Positions 1 to 11,037 of a stretch of 64,000 nt of DNA are shown in pieces; positions within the stretch are counted from its first letter, which is position 1; each line of letters begins with the position of its first letter. Position numbers and translations under genes: made by a program. Source of the stretch: Pyrus communis (lineage: Eukaryota > Streptophyta > Magnoliopsida > Rosales > Rosaceae). The notes under the pieces were generated by a model that was not told where the DNA came from, made no database searches, and worked only from the letters and a program-made list of their open reading frames with translations. The stretch spans positions 19,672,960-19,736,959 of the forward strand of contig NC_084819.1 of the NCBI RefSeq assembly GCF_963583255.1, read 5' to 3'.

Positions 1-370
1 AACGCAGCATTTTCGTCCCCATTAGGACAATATGACAACATACTTTTGCCTCGTTGTATTTCACACGACAAATTAAGCTCTTTGTTCTGTTACATTTAAT
101 GCGACAAATCATTTTTTTCAACGCACAATCATTTGTTGCGCGACAAATTTCATTATTTTGTCTCACAATTTTTTTTTCATGACCTTTGTGCAACGAACTA
201 GTTATTTCCTAAGGGCAAGGTTTTGTAGGGCAACCCCAATTTTCTGGTGGCGGGTGAGCTTGTAACATATATGGAACAATATCACACAGTTTTTGCGCAT
301 ATATAGTTGCATGCCTGAAATAACACTAAATATGGAACCATATTTCAGTTTTTTTATTTTGTTGCTTTGG
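1..370. other. Upstream flank of SOT copy 1; TCGTCGC-type repeat remnants
   Basis: No convincing gene. The stretch repeats imperfect words such as GCGACAAAT, TTGTTGCGCGACAA and TTCGTCCCC, which also occur at the unit right end (11590-11754) and around 6240-6660 and 7590-7745. Such TCGTCGC/GCGACGA words are common in subterminal regions of plant CACTA-type elements, so this may be old transposon DNA; the assignment is inference. Confidence 0.4.
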
Positions 371-504
371 TATATAAGAACTAATTAACTAAATTGTGTT
401 CTAGAATTAAGATAATTCAAATTTCTTCGTTGATTGATGACAGTATTGGATGACGATGTTTGTTTCCATGAACAACAACATTTCAAACAAATGGATATAA
501 TTTG

Positions 505-510
505 TATAAA
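505..510 (+). promoter_or_regulatory. Candidate TATA box, SOT copy 1
   Basis: TATAAA lies about 100 bp before the start codon and just before the CT-rich leader, a usual plant arrangement. An alternative TATATAA is at 371-377. Equivalent boxes are at 12261-12266, 26402-26407, 42735-42740 and 56298-56303. The start site cannot be seen from sequence alone. Confidence 0.45.
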
Positions 511-546
511 TGGTACTTGATTAATAGCTCATTCCTCATATCTAAT

Positions 547-571
547 TCTCTCTCTCTCTCTCTCTCTCTCT
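547..571 (+). repeat. (CT)n microsatellite in SOT copy 1 leader
   Basis: About 12 TC repeats between the TATA candidate and the start codon, so probably in the 5' untranslated leader. It is the shortest of the five alleles within this array. Confidence 0.9.
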
Positions 572-609
572 TTATCTATCTATCAATTCATTTATCTAGC
601 TCTATAGAT

Positions 610-3266
610 ATGGAGATGGCTGACCAGAGAGCAGAAAATAACGTCGTCTCCGGCCAACCCCAGAATAGTATTGCTGACTTTGATCCCCCAAAGAAACCCA
701 AGACAAAGAAGTTTGCTGTTGCCTGTGCCGTTTTGGCTTCAATGACGTCTATCTTACTGGGTTATGGTAATTGTTCCTTAAAACTCATGGATATTGTTAG
801 TGGTTGTGGTTCTCTAATGATACCCTCATTCTCCAGTCTTGTTCTTATTTGATTAAAAATATTATCTTACTATTGCAATGTGCCATTCTCCGTTCCTACT
901 CTTTTTGTTTTGGAAGAAACTTCTCCACCTACGACGCATGCTTATTTCAAATTTATTTACAGATATTGGTGTAATGAGTGGAGCGTCTCTCTTCATCAAA
1001 GAAAACCTCAATATCAGCGATGTTCAAGTTGAAGTTCTTAACGGTACCTTGAATATATACTCTCTCATTGGCTCCGCCTTGGCCGGTAAAACCTCTGACT
1101 GGATTGGACGCCGGTACACCATAGTACTTGCCGGAACAATCTTCTTTATTGGAGCTCTCCTCATGGGTTTTGCCCCGAACTACGCCTTCCTCATGTTTGG
1201 TAGATTCATTGCCGGAGTTGGAGTTGGCTATGCTCTTATGATAGCTCCTGTCTACACCGCCGAGATCTCTCCGGCCTCGTTTCGTGGCTTCCTCACATCT
1301 TTCCCTGAGGTTTTTTTCAGTACCACATTATATTATCATATAATATACTAACTATTTTTGTTATTAGCCAGGGTGATATGTTTACGTAAATATAAGCCTC
1401 TAAGTATTTGAAAAAAGTTATGCTTGCGAGACCATATAGTTATATCACATTTCTATATCATCTCATGTAACACGTGGTGCATACAATGAACATTCAATAA
1501 GATAAATTCATTAATTGATGTGGCATTTAAACCATCACTTGCCATGTCCGAAGGTATAAAAATATGGTAAAAAAATGTGATATTCTAACAATTTCCTCGT
1601 AAAAAGTAGGGGATTCCTATTCACACACCTCTTTTTACCTCCCACACACAATTGTTAATTTTTGTCCACTGGTTTTCTTCAATTCATTCGATCCGATGAC
1701 CAAAAATTGAAAGATTGTGTGAGATGGTAAAAAAGAGCGTGTGAATAGCACCACCCAAAAAATAATGCTAAGGACACCAGATATTTATAGCACATTAGTG
1801 TATCATCTCATGTGGCAAGTAATGTATGCAACCAACGTTCAATGAGATAAATTCATTAATTAATGTGACATGTACACATCACTTGCCACATTAGATAGTG
1901 CACAAATGCCATATAAAAATGTGCTCACCCTAGAATTTTCCTAAAATATCTACTGGGTGGCGCTATCCACACCATGTTTTACTTTCCATACACCTTCTGA
2001 ATTTCCGACCATAAGATCAAATGAACTAAAGAATATCAAAAGACGGAAATTAACAAGAGATGTGTGAAAAATACTAATGGATGTGTAGATAGAACCACCC
2101 TATTTATTGTTTCGTAAACCTCTCAAATGCATGCACGTGGAGTTTATATTAATAGAATTGATCATTTTGAAAATATGTAGGTGTTTGTTAACGTTGGTAT
2201 ATTACTGGGGTACGTATCCAACTTTGCCTTAGCCAAGCTCCCAATCCACTTGAACTGGAGGATCATGCTCGGCATCGGCGCAATTCCCTCAGTTTTTCTA
2301 GCCCTCGGCGTTTTAGCCATGCCCGAGTCACCACGCTGGCTCGTCATGCAAGGGAGACTCGGAGACGCCAAGCGAGTACTAAATAGAACATCATCTTCTG
2401 AAGAGGAATCGCAGCTCAGACTAGACGAGATTAAAGAAGCTGCAGGAATCCCCAAAGACTCAAAGGATGAGGTCGTTCAGGTTTCTAAACGCAGCCAAGG
2501 TGAAGGTATATGGAAGGAATTGCTCATTCGCCCTACGCCGGCCGTTCGCCACATTTTAATAGCAGCCCTTGGTATCCACTTCTTCCAACAAGTGTCGGGT
2601 ACAGACTCTGTGGTTTTGTACAGCCCCAGGATCTTCGAGAAAGCGGGAATCACTTCTTACAATGACAAGCTACTTGCAACCGTGGCTGTTGGATTTGTCA
2701 AGACCATTGCAATCTTGGTGGCAACATTTCAAGTTGATCGGTTCGGACGTCGTGCTTTGCTTTTAAGCAGCGTGGGTGGAATGGTAGTTTCTTTTACGCT
2801 ACTCGGTGTGGGTCTTACGGTCGTTGATCAATCCCACAGCAAGGTCCCATGGGCCGTCGGGTTGTGCATCGCCATGGTACTATTCATAGTCGCTTTTTTC
2901 TCCATTGGGTTGGGACCCATCACGTGGGTCTACAGCTCTGAGATCTTTCCGTTGCAGTTGCGCGCACAAGGGTGCAGTATGGGGGTGGCCGTAAACAGGT
3001 TGACGAGCGGGGTCATCTCCATGACTTTTATTTCATTGTATAAGGCCATCACGATTGGTGGGGCCTTCTTTCTTTACGCGGGAATTGCTGCGCTTAGTTG
3101 GGTCTTCTTTTATACATTGTATCCAGAAACGCAGGGTCGATCCCTTGAAGATATGGAGGTCTTGTTTGGTAAATACCACAAGTGGAGAGAAGCCAATGCC
3201 ATGCTTAACAAGACTAAGCAAGCTGATCATGGTTTTGGTGACGTCAACAAGGCTCAAATCCATTAG
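610..3266 (+). CDS. SOT: Sorbitol/polyol transporter, copy 1
   Basis: Proton-coupled sugar-alcohol carrier of the major facilitator superfamily, expected in the plasma membrane of phloem or sink cells. Exons are 610-766, 963-1309 and 2181-3266; both introns have GT...AG ends, and the spliced frame gives 529 residues, normal for the SOT/PLT family. Visible motifs: lysine-rich cytosolic N-terminus, DWIGRR at 98-103, PESPRW at 216-221, FFQQ at 302-305, DRFGRR at 354-359, GPITWVYSSEIFP from 413, PETQG at 483-487; the twelve-helix pattern is complete. A second ATG two codons downstream (616) would give a start MADQ, as I recall for apple and cherry SOTs; either is possible. Intron 2 (871 bp) is largely MITE sequence. 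The protein is identical to copy 2. The substrate is inferred from family similarity. Confidence 0.9.
1421..2100. repeat. Stack of four MITE-like inverted repeats in SOT intron 2
   Basis: Intron 2 consists mostly of four short elements with imperfect terminal inverted repeats: about 1421-1590, 1617-1756, 1768-1933 and 1955-2100. The first and third resemble each other (both with ATCATCTCATGT and GATAAATTCATTAATT). The second and fourth resemble each other in opposite orientation (ends like CTATTCACAC...GTGTGAATAG). The same stack is in introns 13086-13956, 27235-28106, 43584-44454 and 57038-57908, so it predates the duplications. Confidence 0.7.
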
Positions 3267-3510
3267 GAATAGAAGGGCAATGCTCAATCAATGTTTAATG
3301 CACTTTATGACGATGATCAATTCCTTTGTCTCATATATTTCAGTTATATGCAACTGTACTTACATTTATAAGAATAATTTTCATTAAAACCCAAAAACTT
3401 GTTTGGTACGTAGTGAAGTTGAAAATTTTGAAAACTTTTGGTTTTCATCTTTAGTGAAACATAGATCTCAAGCAATCGCTCCAACCATTATATTAAATTC
3501 TGAACTTTTA

Positions 3511-3688
3511 AGAAGAATAATGCCAAGGAACCAAATTTTCAAACCAAATTTTGTAAGCCAAATGATACGATTGTTTATGGTTGGATTATTACTTAAGTGT
3601 TGATTAACATGCTTAACTCTTATTGATGATACATCATTTGGTTTGCAAAATTTGGTTTAAAAGTTTGCTACCTAGCATTATCCTTCTT
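3511..3688. mobile_element. MITE 3' of SOT copy 1
   Basis: About 178 bp with inverted ends of about 50 bp: the left end begins AGAAGAATAATGCCAAGG and the right end finishes CTAGCATTATCCTTCTT. There is no coding capacity. A related but distinct element sits at 4903-5069 in the same unit. Copies at the same place: 15283-15459, 29010-29186, 45785-45961 and 59239-59415. Confidence 0.7.
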
Positions 3689-3840
3689 AAAAAATCACTA
3701 GACACATCACATGAAAACCCCAGTCTACCTAGACATCCATTGACTTACCTGTAAACCCTCACCCTCGCTTATCGACTCGCCCTTTATTGTTCTCTCTGAT
3801 CCTAGCGTCCTTTCTAACATTTTCTAGTGGACACAAAATT

Positions 3841-4842
3841 TGTTGGAGAACAATTCAGAAATAAACAAAAATAACATAAATAAACAAAACTTGAAATTCT
3901 AATATTTATTAACCAAAAATACTTGTCGTGCAGAATGAAATTACAGAATAAATACATAAATTAATATAAGAATAACATTGGTACTAACTTGATTATAGAA
4001 GGTAGAGGCAAGCGTAAAAGCTATGTCATTCGAACAGTATTTCCGTCTCACTCTTGTGCTTGTGGCTCTACAACGTCTGCTCGACCAGAATTCAACTACC
4101 TAATTCTACAACCTGCACTGGATTCTAGAATTCTAGCGAATTTGCTTTGTGTGCTTACTCTCTGGAATTTTCGTACGGAAGAAAAAGAGGAAGAAATGAT
4201 GATCTCACTTGGATACTGTGATTACAAATATATAGGTTGTTTCACACCCTTTCAAATACCTGTTCAACGTATTTGAAAGTACACAACTCTTTTTATGAAA
4301 TGAGTTGTGTCTTTTAATCAAAACATTTTTAATTAATAAATTAATTATACAAGCCTAATCCACACAACCATAAGGCCTAAGCCTTCAATCCATTTCCAAA
4401 TGATCAATGTTCTAATTACTAGACTAAAGCACTAAATCTATATAAAGGGCAATGAACCTTTAGTGTTTCCCGATGTGGGACACCAAAAGTCTCAAAACCC
4501 TTACAAAATCTTCATCATCAAGATCAATCGAGCGCACAAGTTCTGTGCTCACTTTCACCTTTTGGGAAGGTTCAGAGTCTCAGACATCTTATTTTCTTTG
4601 TTAAGTAACAAGACGTTCTATCAATATGTTTGGTAGATGTGCTTAATATATAATTGTTTGTTCTTGTTAGAACATTTAGTTAATTTAGAATCTTCTTCGT
4701 AATTGCAAGAAGGTAAATTTTTATAGTAATTATTTTAGGAATTCGTCTCATATGGGTTTTGTCAAACCCTATATATAAATATATTATACACATTGTATCA
4801 GACAAATCAGGGAATCATATTTCTATATGGTATCATAGCAGG
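3841..4842 (+). mobile_element. Old LTR-like fragment ending in a primer-binding-like site
   Basis: The fragment starts TGTTGGAGAACAATTC, contains the CCGATGTGGGACACC word common in plant LTRs (near 4470), and ends at TGGTATCATAGCAGG (4828-4842), which resembles the initiator-tRNA primer site of copia elements with one change. No internal coding region or second LTR follows, so this is a decayed left end at most. U1 lacks about 126 bp present in U3. Equivalents: 29340-30456, 46115-47226, and a partial copy ending at 53238. Confidence 0.45.
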
Positions 4843-4902
4843 TTGCTCTATGTATAAAACTCGACGGCCACACGTGCTCTACGTCACCTTATTTGTATTA
4901 GA

Positions 4903-5069
4903 GTAAGGCCAGAGAGACTAAATTTATGGACACAATTTTGAAAACTAAAGGACATGAAAGTTGATGATTGGTTTATTACTTACTCGTTGATAAACGTGCT
5001 TATTCTTATTGGTGACACATCATTTAGTTTATAAATTTAGTCTCCAAATTTGGTCTTCCTAGCATTACC
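4903..5069. mobile_element. Second MITE of the unit
   Basis: Inverted ends around GACTAAATTTAT (left) and ATAAATTTAGTC (right), finishing CTAGCATTACCC. The interior (TTATTCTTATTGGTGACACATC) resembles that of the MITE at 3511-3688, so the two belong to one family. Equivalents begin near 30517, 47287 and 53297; it is deleted in U2 and U6. Confidence 0.65.
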
Positions 5070-6080
5070 CTGTGTGTTGTCCACGTGTTAGGCATGAAAA
5101 TTCAGTGACACACTCTGATCCCAATAACACAAGTTACGAGACCGCAATATGCTGGCCGCCACTAAATTGATCACATGAACCCATCATGAGATAACGTCAC
5201 AAGCCGACTTAGTGATGAAAGCCATCGTAAGATAATTATGATGTGAATGAATTTGAACCAAACTGTTCTTTATTAATAATCAAAACAGTCTAGTAAGAAA
5301 ACCTCATCAACCTCCTCACTTGGGGACACATGTTCGAGGATGTAATCTCATCCTTATCGTATTACACCAAAGCTGATAGTAGCCTCACACAACAGTTAAC
5401 ACAAAATAATGTAGTGTCATATATAATCAAGAGTACAATCATGCAATTATTAAACTCATTGTCAAGCCTACTCTTCACTTCCTGGATTATCTTTGTTCTC
5501 ACTATGTCCTGAGAGGTCGACAAAATAAAGTGTGAGTGGATCAAGTTTATCTAGTTAAAATCATTTGAATATAATAACCCTCGTTTTGAAATCATATATA
5601 TAGTAAAAAACTATAAGTAATCAAGTTTATATCACTTCGCTTGTCATATCAAAGAATGTAAATTCCATTCACATTATCAAAGTAATTCAAGTGTATAGCA
5701 AGTAGTTGAAGTGGCATTTACCTAATTGATGATTAGTGTCTATTAACGAATTTAGATTTTACTGGAAATATCAATAACTGCATTAAACCTACGGTCGTAG
5801 CTAGCTATACAATATGTATGATGACCATTTGTTGAAAATGAATCACCAATAGTCTTAAGATATCATTCAAGTTTAACTAGATTTAAGTCTCCTCAAAGAC
5901 TACTCAAGAACATAATATAATATAATATAATATAATATATAATATTGTAATATACATCAAATGGTAAGTAGAGCGTCCTTCCTCGTTAGGCTCCTTGCAT
6001 GATTCCTTTTTAATAGCTACTAAATTAATTAATCATACATTCGAAGAAAAAATTAATCAACAAATAAAAATAAACTAATC
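5070..6080. other. Non-coding spacer with (AATAT)n tract
   Basis: No supported gene; the short ORFs here are conserved only because the unit is duplicated. An AATAT-type microsatellite lies at about 5912-5945; its length differs in U3 (about 31528-31550), U4 (about 48293-48325), U5 (about 54308-54352) and U6 (about 59720-59740). Confidence 0.7.
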
Positions 6081-6239
6081 TTCAATCAATTGGGAGAGGA
6101 AGAGATGGAGGAGAGTGTAGGGTGTTTGTGTATAAGAGAGAGAGAGATGCAAGGAGAAACAGCAGCCGCCGAGGGGAACAGCGAAAGGAGAATGGGAATA
6201 TAGAAGAACGCACAAACCTAATTGGTGAAGTAGTGTTTG

Positions 6240-7750
6240 CCCGACGGAAATCCTCGACAGGCACCTTCACTCAGTCGTCGAGCAAATGTGTTTCTGCTCG
6301 TTTTTTAACACATCGATGTGGTCCTTTGTTAAAACTAACTGAAACCGTTAGTCAATGAAACTGTCCGTCGGGCAAACTGAACTTAGCCAACGAATCAGTG
6401 TTTTGTCCCGCAAGACTCAATGACTTGCGCGCCAAATTTTTTGCTAGCGCCAAAATCTTGCCCTACGACAGTCAAATGGGGAAAAATTTACGCTACGAAG
6501 GATTTTTCCGCGAAAGGTACCTTTTCTCAACGACTAAAAACCTTCATCGTGCAAATGCCTTCAAGTAAGTGCGGGTAAGGAGTTTTTTGGCACCAAATAG
6601 TCGCATGACGAGGAATTTCCCACGTAAACATTACGCGAGAGATTTTATCAAGTAAAGGGCTTTGAAATGGTCAGTGCACATTGAACTTGTCGTATTTAAA
6701 ATATCTTAAGGTCTTGTTTTAATTTTGGTGAGATGGCCGATTCCGCTGCTCTTACAACTAAGCAATGCAAGGGAGAAGTATTTGGGAAAGGTAATAATTA
6801 AGTTTCTGTGGATGTAATATTTATATTTTTGGAAAAACAATTTTGGGTGAATCACTTACTGTGATTTAGAAATTTATGTTTTGTTTCCGTAGATACTGCA
6901 AATAAAAAAAACCCAGAGATCGATGCAGGCTCAAAAGGAGGAAAATGCGCAACGTATGCGAATCATTTATGATGATATGAGGGGATTGAATACGATGACG
7001 AATGTGGAGCTTATGCACGACATTCGTGTACTAGTGCGGATCAACTGTTTTACGAAGCGGGCGTCTTGGAACAATTTGCCTGAGGACTTGAAGAAGTCTA
7101 TGTTGGATGAATTATCAGTAAGTGTAAATTAGTAAAATCATTATTATTTTGTTAAATAGTATATTATAACGATTAATTTGTAATTATTTTTTGTGTCACA
7201 ATGTAACTATATTATTTATGTTACGGACCAACGCTTGATGAAGTTGATCGATGAGATGTTCAGGACGCATAACCGGCAGTGGTGGCCTAACGTCTAGCGA
7301 CACGTAGAATTACAGGGAAATCCTGACAGACTAGTGGAGTAGAAGTGTTAATTAAGTGTTGTGGACGAATAACATATGTTTATATTTGTGTATTTGAGGA
7401 CAATGTTTTTAATTATTTCTTTAATATGTATTTGAATTAAAATTTCAGTTTAATTGATTAGTTGGTTAATTTGATTTATTTGGTTAACTTAATTTGATTT
7501 AAGTTTTTTTTTTATTTTACTTAATCAATTAGACAATAAACTCCTTATTTACATAAGTTTCAAAATTTCAAATAAATATTTAAATTTAATGTCTTCTGTC
7601 GCTTCAGCATTTAGGCGGCGAACTTGTCATCGCACAAAAATATTCGTCGCGCAAAGTGGCCAAAAAATTCAGGTAGATTTTGCGCCAATTTTCGACGGTA
7701 TATGTTTTGAACAATGCAGGTTTCGTCGCACAAAGAGTTCGTGTTTATAA
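6240..7750. mobile_element. TCGTCGC-motif-rich, CACTA-like remnant
   Basis: Imperfect words such as CCGTCGGGCAAAC, TTCGTCGCGCAAAG, TTTCGTCGCACAAAG and GGCGGCGAAC recur on both sides of the short ORF at 6923-7132. Plant CACTA elements often carry such GCGACGA/TCGTCGC subterminal words. No CACTA terminus and no complete transposase is seen, so this is a tentative remnant. Equivalents: about 31840-33350 and 48610-50110; deleted in U2. Confidence 0.35.
6923..7132 (+). CDS. Short exon-like ORF, unknown (U1)
   Basis: An open frame of 69 codons rich in charged residues (start MQAQKEENAQRMR, later SWNNLPEDLKKSMLDEL). A GTAAGT donor-like site lies within the last codons, so the true exon could end near 7120. 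About 80 bp downstream a second open stretch reads LMKLIDEMFRTH before a stop. This pattern might be a decayed exon pair of a plant transposase, given the motif-rich DNA around it, but I do not recognise the family. The frame is unbroken in three units, with an in-frame 21-bp deletion in U4. Confidence 0.3.
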   Translation: MQAQKEENAQRMRIIYDDMRGLNTMTNVELMHDIRVLVRINCFTKRASWNNLPEDLKKSMLDELSVSVN

Positions 7751-8293
7751 TCAGATTGCTCAGCTGAAGAGGTAAAAATTGCAAATTTCGCAGCAACTGC
7801 CTCTGCCACCAGAAAAATCCAGCCTTCCTCCTTCCATTACTATCAAATCCATCCTCTAATACTCCCATCATCTCAATCTTCATCATCTCTCCCTAAATCG
7901 ATCTATCCTACTGTATTCGGTATGCGTTTTTGTTTTGTATTTGAAAATTTCATTGTGAATTTGTACTAACGCCATTAAATTTGTTTTCTATAGAGCTGTT
8001 GTATACGATTATCGATTGGTGAAGAACGAAATTGGAGGTATGTTCTTTGGTTTTCAAAAATTTAAATTATTTAATTTATTTTTAAATTATGGTGTGTTAA
8101 ATTGTTTGTATATAAACTATTGTGTACGTTACAAACAAAATTGTTTTTGTGTTGTACAAAGTTAATGGAAAAGCCTGCCATTGTTTGAGTGTTTCTCGAG
8201 TTTACCCGAATTAAGTCAAATGTAGTAAAAATTAAAAATTTGATAGTTATCTGGTCGTTGTGAGCTGTAGTAATGTTAATTGTCCTTCATCAG
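7750..8293 (+). other. Possible leader exons upstream of ACP remnant
   Basis: CT-rich sequence ending TATTCG|GTATGCG near 7920, and a 44-bp segment between CTATAG and GGAG|GTATG near 7994-8037, have splice-like borders and could be leader exons of the ACP gene. No plastid transit peptide frame is visible in them. Equivalent DNA is at 15504-15977, 33400-33895 and 50170-50664. Confidence 0.35.
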
Positions 8294-8873
8294 GCAAAGC
8301 CGGATGCGGTGGAAAGGGTGTCTAAGATAGTAAAGAAGCAACTTGCATTGCCAGACGACTCTGCAGTTACCGGCGAGTCAAAGTTTTCCGAACTTGGAGC
8401 GGATTCTCTAGATACGGTACATTCAACATTCATTAACATGCTACTCCGGTTTCTTTATATTTTTTCCATCTGTATTCGCAGGGAGTTCTTCTAACCAGAA
8501 AAATATACTACATTTCACAATCGTTACGACTATTGCAGTACTAGTGAAGAATAAGGAGACATATTGGTTACTTTGTGTGCAATCTTTCAAAATTCTCTTT
8601 ACTTTTAACAGTGTTCGTTGCAGTTAAAAATCTTCAGACGTAGAAATCATTTTGGTTTCTCTAACGTAGTTACAGTTTCGGTATTTAAACTTCATTGTTA
8701 TTTGTTGTAGTTTGAATTTGTTCTAATGTGAAGCTGCACTCCAGGTTGAGATTGTGATGGGACTTGAGGAGGAATTCGGCATCAGTGTGGAAGAGGAAAG
8801 CGCTCAGACCATTGCAACTGTGCAGGATGCCGCAGATGTTATTAAGAAGCTCATTGAGAAAAATAAGGCGTAG
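8294..8873 (+). pseudogene. Acyl carrier protein, two-exon remnant with intact domain (U1)
   Basis: Two exons, 8294-8416 and 8745-8873, with AG/GT borders join in frame to an 83-residue ACP domain ending at TAG (8871-8873). The DSL motif (GADSLDTV), whose serine takes phosphopantetheine, is intact, and the second exon carries [17 protein letters not shown]. Plastid ACPs of plants have the same exon junctions; the protein carries acyl chains in fatty-acid synthesis. No start codon with a transit peptide is found upstream, and reading from the only nearby ATG (8273) crosses the acceptor. It is therefore called a probable pseudogene or 5'-incomplete gene, although the domain itself is undamaged. 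Confidence 0.7.
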
Positions 8874-9508
8874 AAGCGATGGAAACGAGTCGAGAAGCAT
8901 TTTCATTTCCTAGCCTGCTTTAGAGATAAGTACTTGGTAGACTGGTTATGTACTCGGTTGTTTTGTGTTAAATCCGAACCTCGTAGTTGCGTGGTTTTAC
9001 TATAAATTTATGAATTTTCGAGTTTCTGTTGAGTTTTCGATACTCTCGTTTCTTTTCACCGGTGGAGTTCTGATCAAATGGAGAATAACCGTACAATGTT
9101 CGCCAGACCATGCTGTTGCGTAACGATTATGGATGGTTTGGAAGACTTCCGAGCAGCTTATTTTTTGAAATTTCAGAAACTTGTGCAAGACCATACTTTT
9201 GCAAATCTGAAACAAGTGAACTTAAAAGCTTTTTATCATCGTTGAACGAGTATTTTGAGAATTGTTATGTGTAGTGAATACACACAAATCCTATTGCCCG
9301 TGTCATCGGTAGCAACAGAAATTTTGGGTTATAAAGTTAAATCAAATCAAATCAGCAAATCAAATTAACAAAAATTCATTGAGAATTAAAATTTAGGCAA
9401 AACAAAAACCCAAAATTGAGCACATTACACTATCACAAACAAAAAATTGATATAGCAAACAAAAAGTCAATACCTTTGAGAATTTGGGGTTCGACTCGGA
9501 GAGCACGG

Positions 9509-9513
<5 letters not shown>
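8874..9513. other. Spacer downstream of ACP remnant
   Basis: Probably the former 3' untranslated region of the ACP gene followed by AT-rich DNA. No gene is supported; the minus-strand ORFs here are chance frames repeated by duplication. Equivalents are at 21796-22424, 34476-35058 and 51376-51868. Confidence 0.6.

Positions 9514-9571
<58 letters not shown>
9514..9571 (+). repeat. (GA)n microsatellite (U1)
   Basis: About 28 GA repeats. U2 has a long allele too (22425-22479), while U3 (about 35059-35073) and U4 (about 51869-51884) have short ones, pairing U1 with U2 and U3 with U4. Confidence 0.9.
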
Positions 9572-9573
<2 letters not shown>

Positions 9574-10841
9574 TCAGTCTCAGGGCAATTTCCGTCTGAA
9601 ATGCTGAAATTCTCATCATCTGGTAGCGGACAGAAGTGAGGACTTGTGTGGGTGGGAAAGGTGGTGGGGGAGGCGGAGAGATTTCGGCGAAATACAAGCA
9701 GAGGCCGGATAGACGTTAAGACACCGCCATTGTTAGTGGTCGGAGTTGTGAGTGAGAGAAGTCAGGTCTTTTTGCAGTTGGGGTTTCCCTCGGTTTTTTA
9801 ACAGGCGCACAAGTTTAAATATAATCAAATTTTGTGACCCAATTGGGAATATAACTTTGATATGACAAAACGATTTTGGGGAAAATTTGCGAATAGAAAG
9901 AATATAAAAAGTCGCTTTTGCCCCCTAAGGTGAGGGTAACCCTTTTCTCAAAATATCAAGTATGCCCTTATGGTTGCTTCCCTAATGCGTTGGCAGACAA
10001 TTTCTCTCCGACTTTAATTTTAGCCGATTATTCTTTGAACTTTTATAATTATTCAATTTCCTCCTTACACTTTGACTTTAGTTGATTATCTCCTGAACTT
10101 TTATAATACCCAATTTCCTTCCTGACTCATGGTTGCTTACTAGGAAAAGGAGATCAATATAAATGCTGAAATTAAATTACAGCATATAAATCGTCTTAGT
10201 GTATTTGAGGCGGTTTAGTTTGAGTTTTGATTGGTTTTAGCTACTGAAATCACATATATTATGATCTCGAAGTTGCAGAGAGTAAGATAAGGGAGAGAAG
10301 AGTGAACAAAAACGAAAACGTCTCTTGAGAATCTACAGCGGATTTCTTCCAATCTATTATGCCAAACACGAAGAGAGTGTGAGCAATATAGCCGTTGCTA
10401 GCTCACACCTTAGCTAGAAGTGTAGCACGCGAGTTGCACATAACAACTCAAATTAGACAGGTGACACGATATACATTTTAAAACATAATTCATCATTCAA
10501 ATTCAAATTCAAGTACATTTGAGTTGTTGAAGAAGAAAAGTTGGAAATCTAATCCTGCTTATATATGGTAGAACAAGTGTGAGATTGTATTCATCAACTT
10601 TCAATTATAGATGTCTCCTATTAATTTTCTCATCTTCATATCTTTTTTTAAAAGTGTAAATGAATTCTAAAAGCCGAATACGTGTATCTTAAATATAGGA
10701 TACACATATCCATCAAGTCAAAGACATGTCCATAGACCATGATACGTATCGGATGAGTATCCGAGAGTATCAGGCAAATATCTTATCCAATCAAGTATCA
10801 GATATGGATACACAATCAAACATAAGTATTTGTGCATCATA
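9572..10841. other. Non-coding spacer with GATAC-rich repeats
   Basis: No gene recognised. The right part (about 10670-10820) is rich in words such as GATACGTATC, GTATCCGAGAGTATC and GGATACACA, suggesting decayed repeat DNA. Compared with U2 and U3, about 300 bp is missing at 10487. Confidence 0.6.
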
Positions 10842-10858
10842 GGTGCTTATTTTCTATT

Positions 10859-11020
10859 TTTTTTAGTACAACGATATAGTTTACATTGAGGGAGGAGTTC
10901 GGCTAAGCCACACAATGGGCAATCTAATTTGATATTGAATTAGCCATCCACGAGGTTCGAATCTAATACCTCTCACGTTCAAGTAAAGAGAAATACCATC
11001 AGACTGTAATATTGAGTGAC
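10859..11020 (-). mobile_element. tRNA-derived SINE (U1)
   Basis: The element is flanked by a 17-bp direct repeat, GGTGCTTATTTTCTATT, at 10842-10858 and 11021-11037, a typical target-site duplication of target-primed insertion. Read on the minus strand it begins with a box-A-like word (GTCTGGTGGTAT), then a box-B-like word (GATTCGAACC) about 40 bp later, and ends in an A-rich tail (the T run at 10857-10864 on the plus strand). It is non-coding; RNA polymerase III transcription is inferred. Confidence 0.72.
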
Positions 11021-11037
11021 GGTGCTTATTTTCTATT

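Noticed and set aside
2162..2455. Minus-strand ORF of 97 codons inside SOT exon 3, repeated in all units
   Set aside because: It is the antisense shadow of a conserved coding exon; repetition is explained by the duplications.
3841..4842. Complete LTR retrotransposon in the unit spacer
   Set aside because: No second LTR, polypurine tract, coding region or target duplication found; only a left-end-like fragment is supportable.
8273..8494. ACP ORF starting at ATG 8273
   Set aside because: That ATG lies upstream of the acceptor AG and the frame runs into the intron; the exon starts at 8294.
9416..9697. ORFs on both strands over the GA microsatellite
   Set aside because: Simple-sequence (RERERE or SLSLSL) frames without domains.
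10859..11020. tRNA gene on the minus strand
   Set aside because: Only box A and B words are tRNA-like; no cloverleaf is evident, and the long target duplication and A-rich tail fit a SINE.
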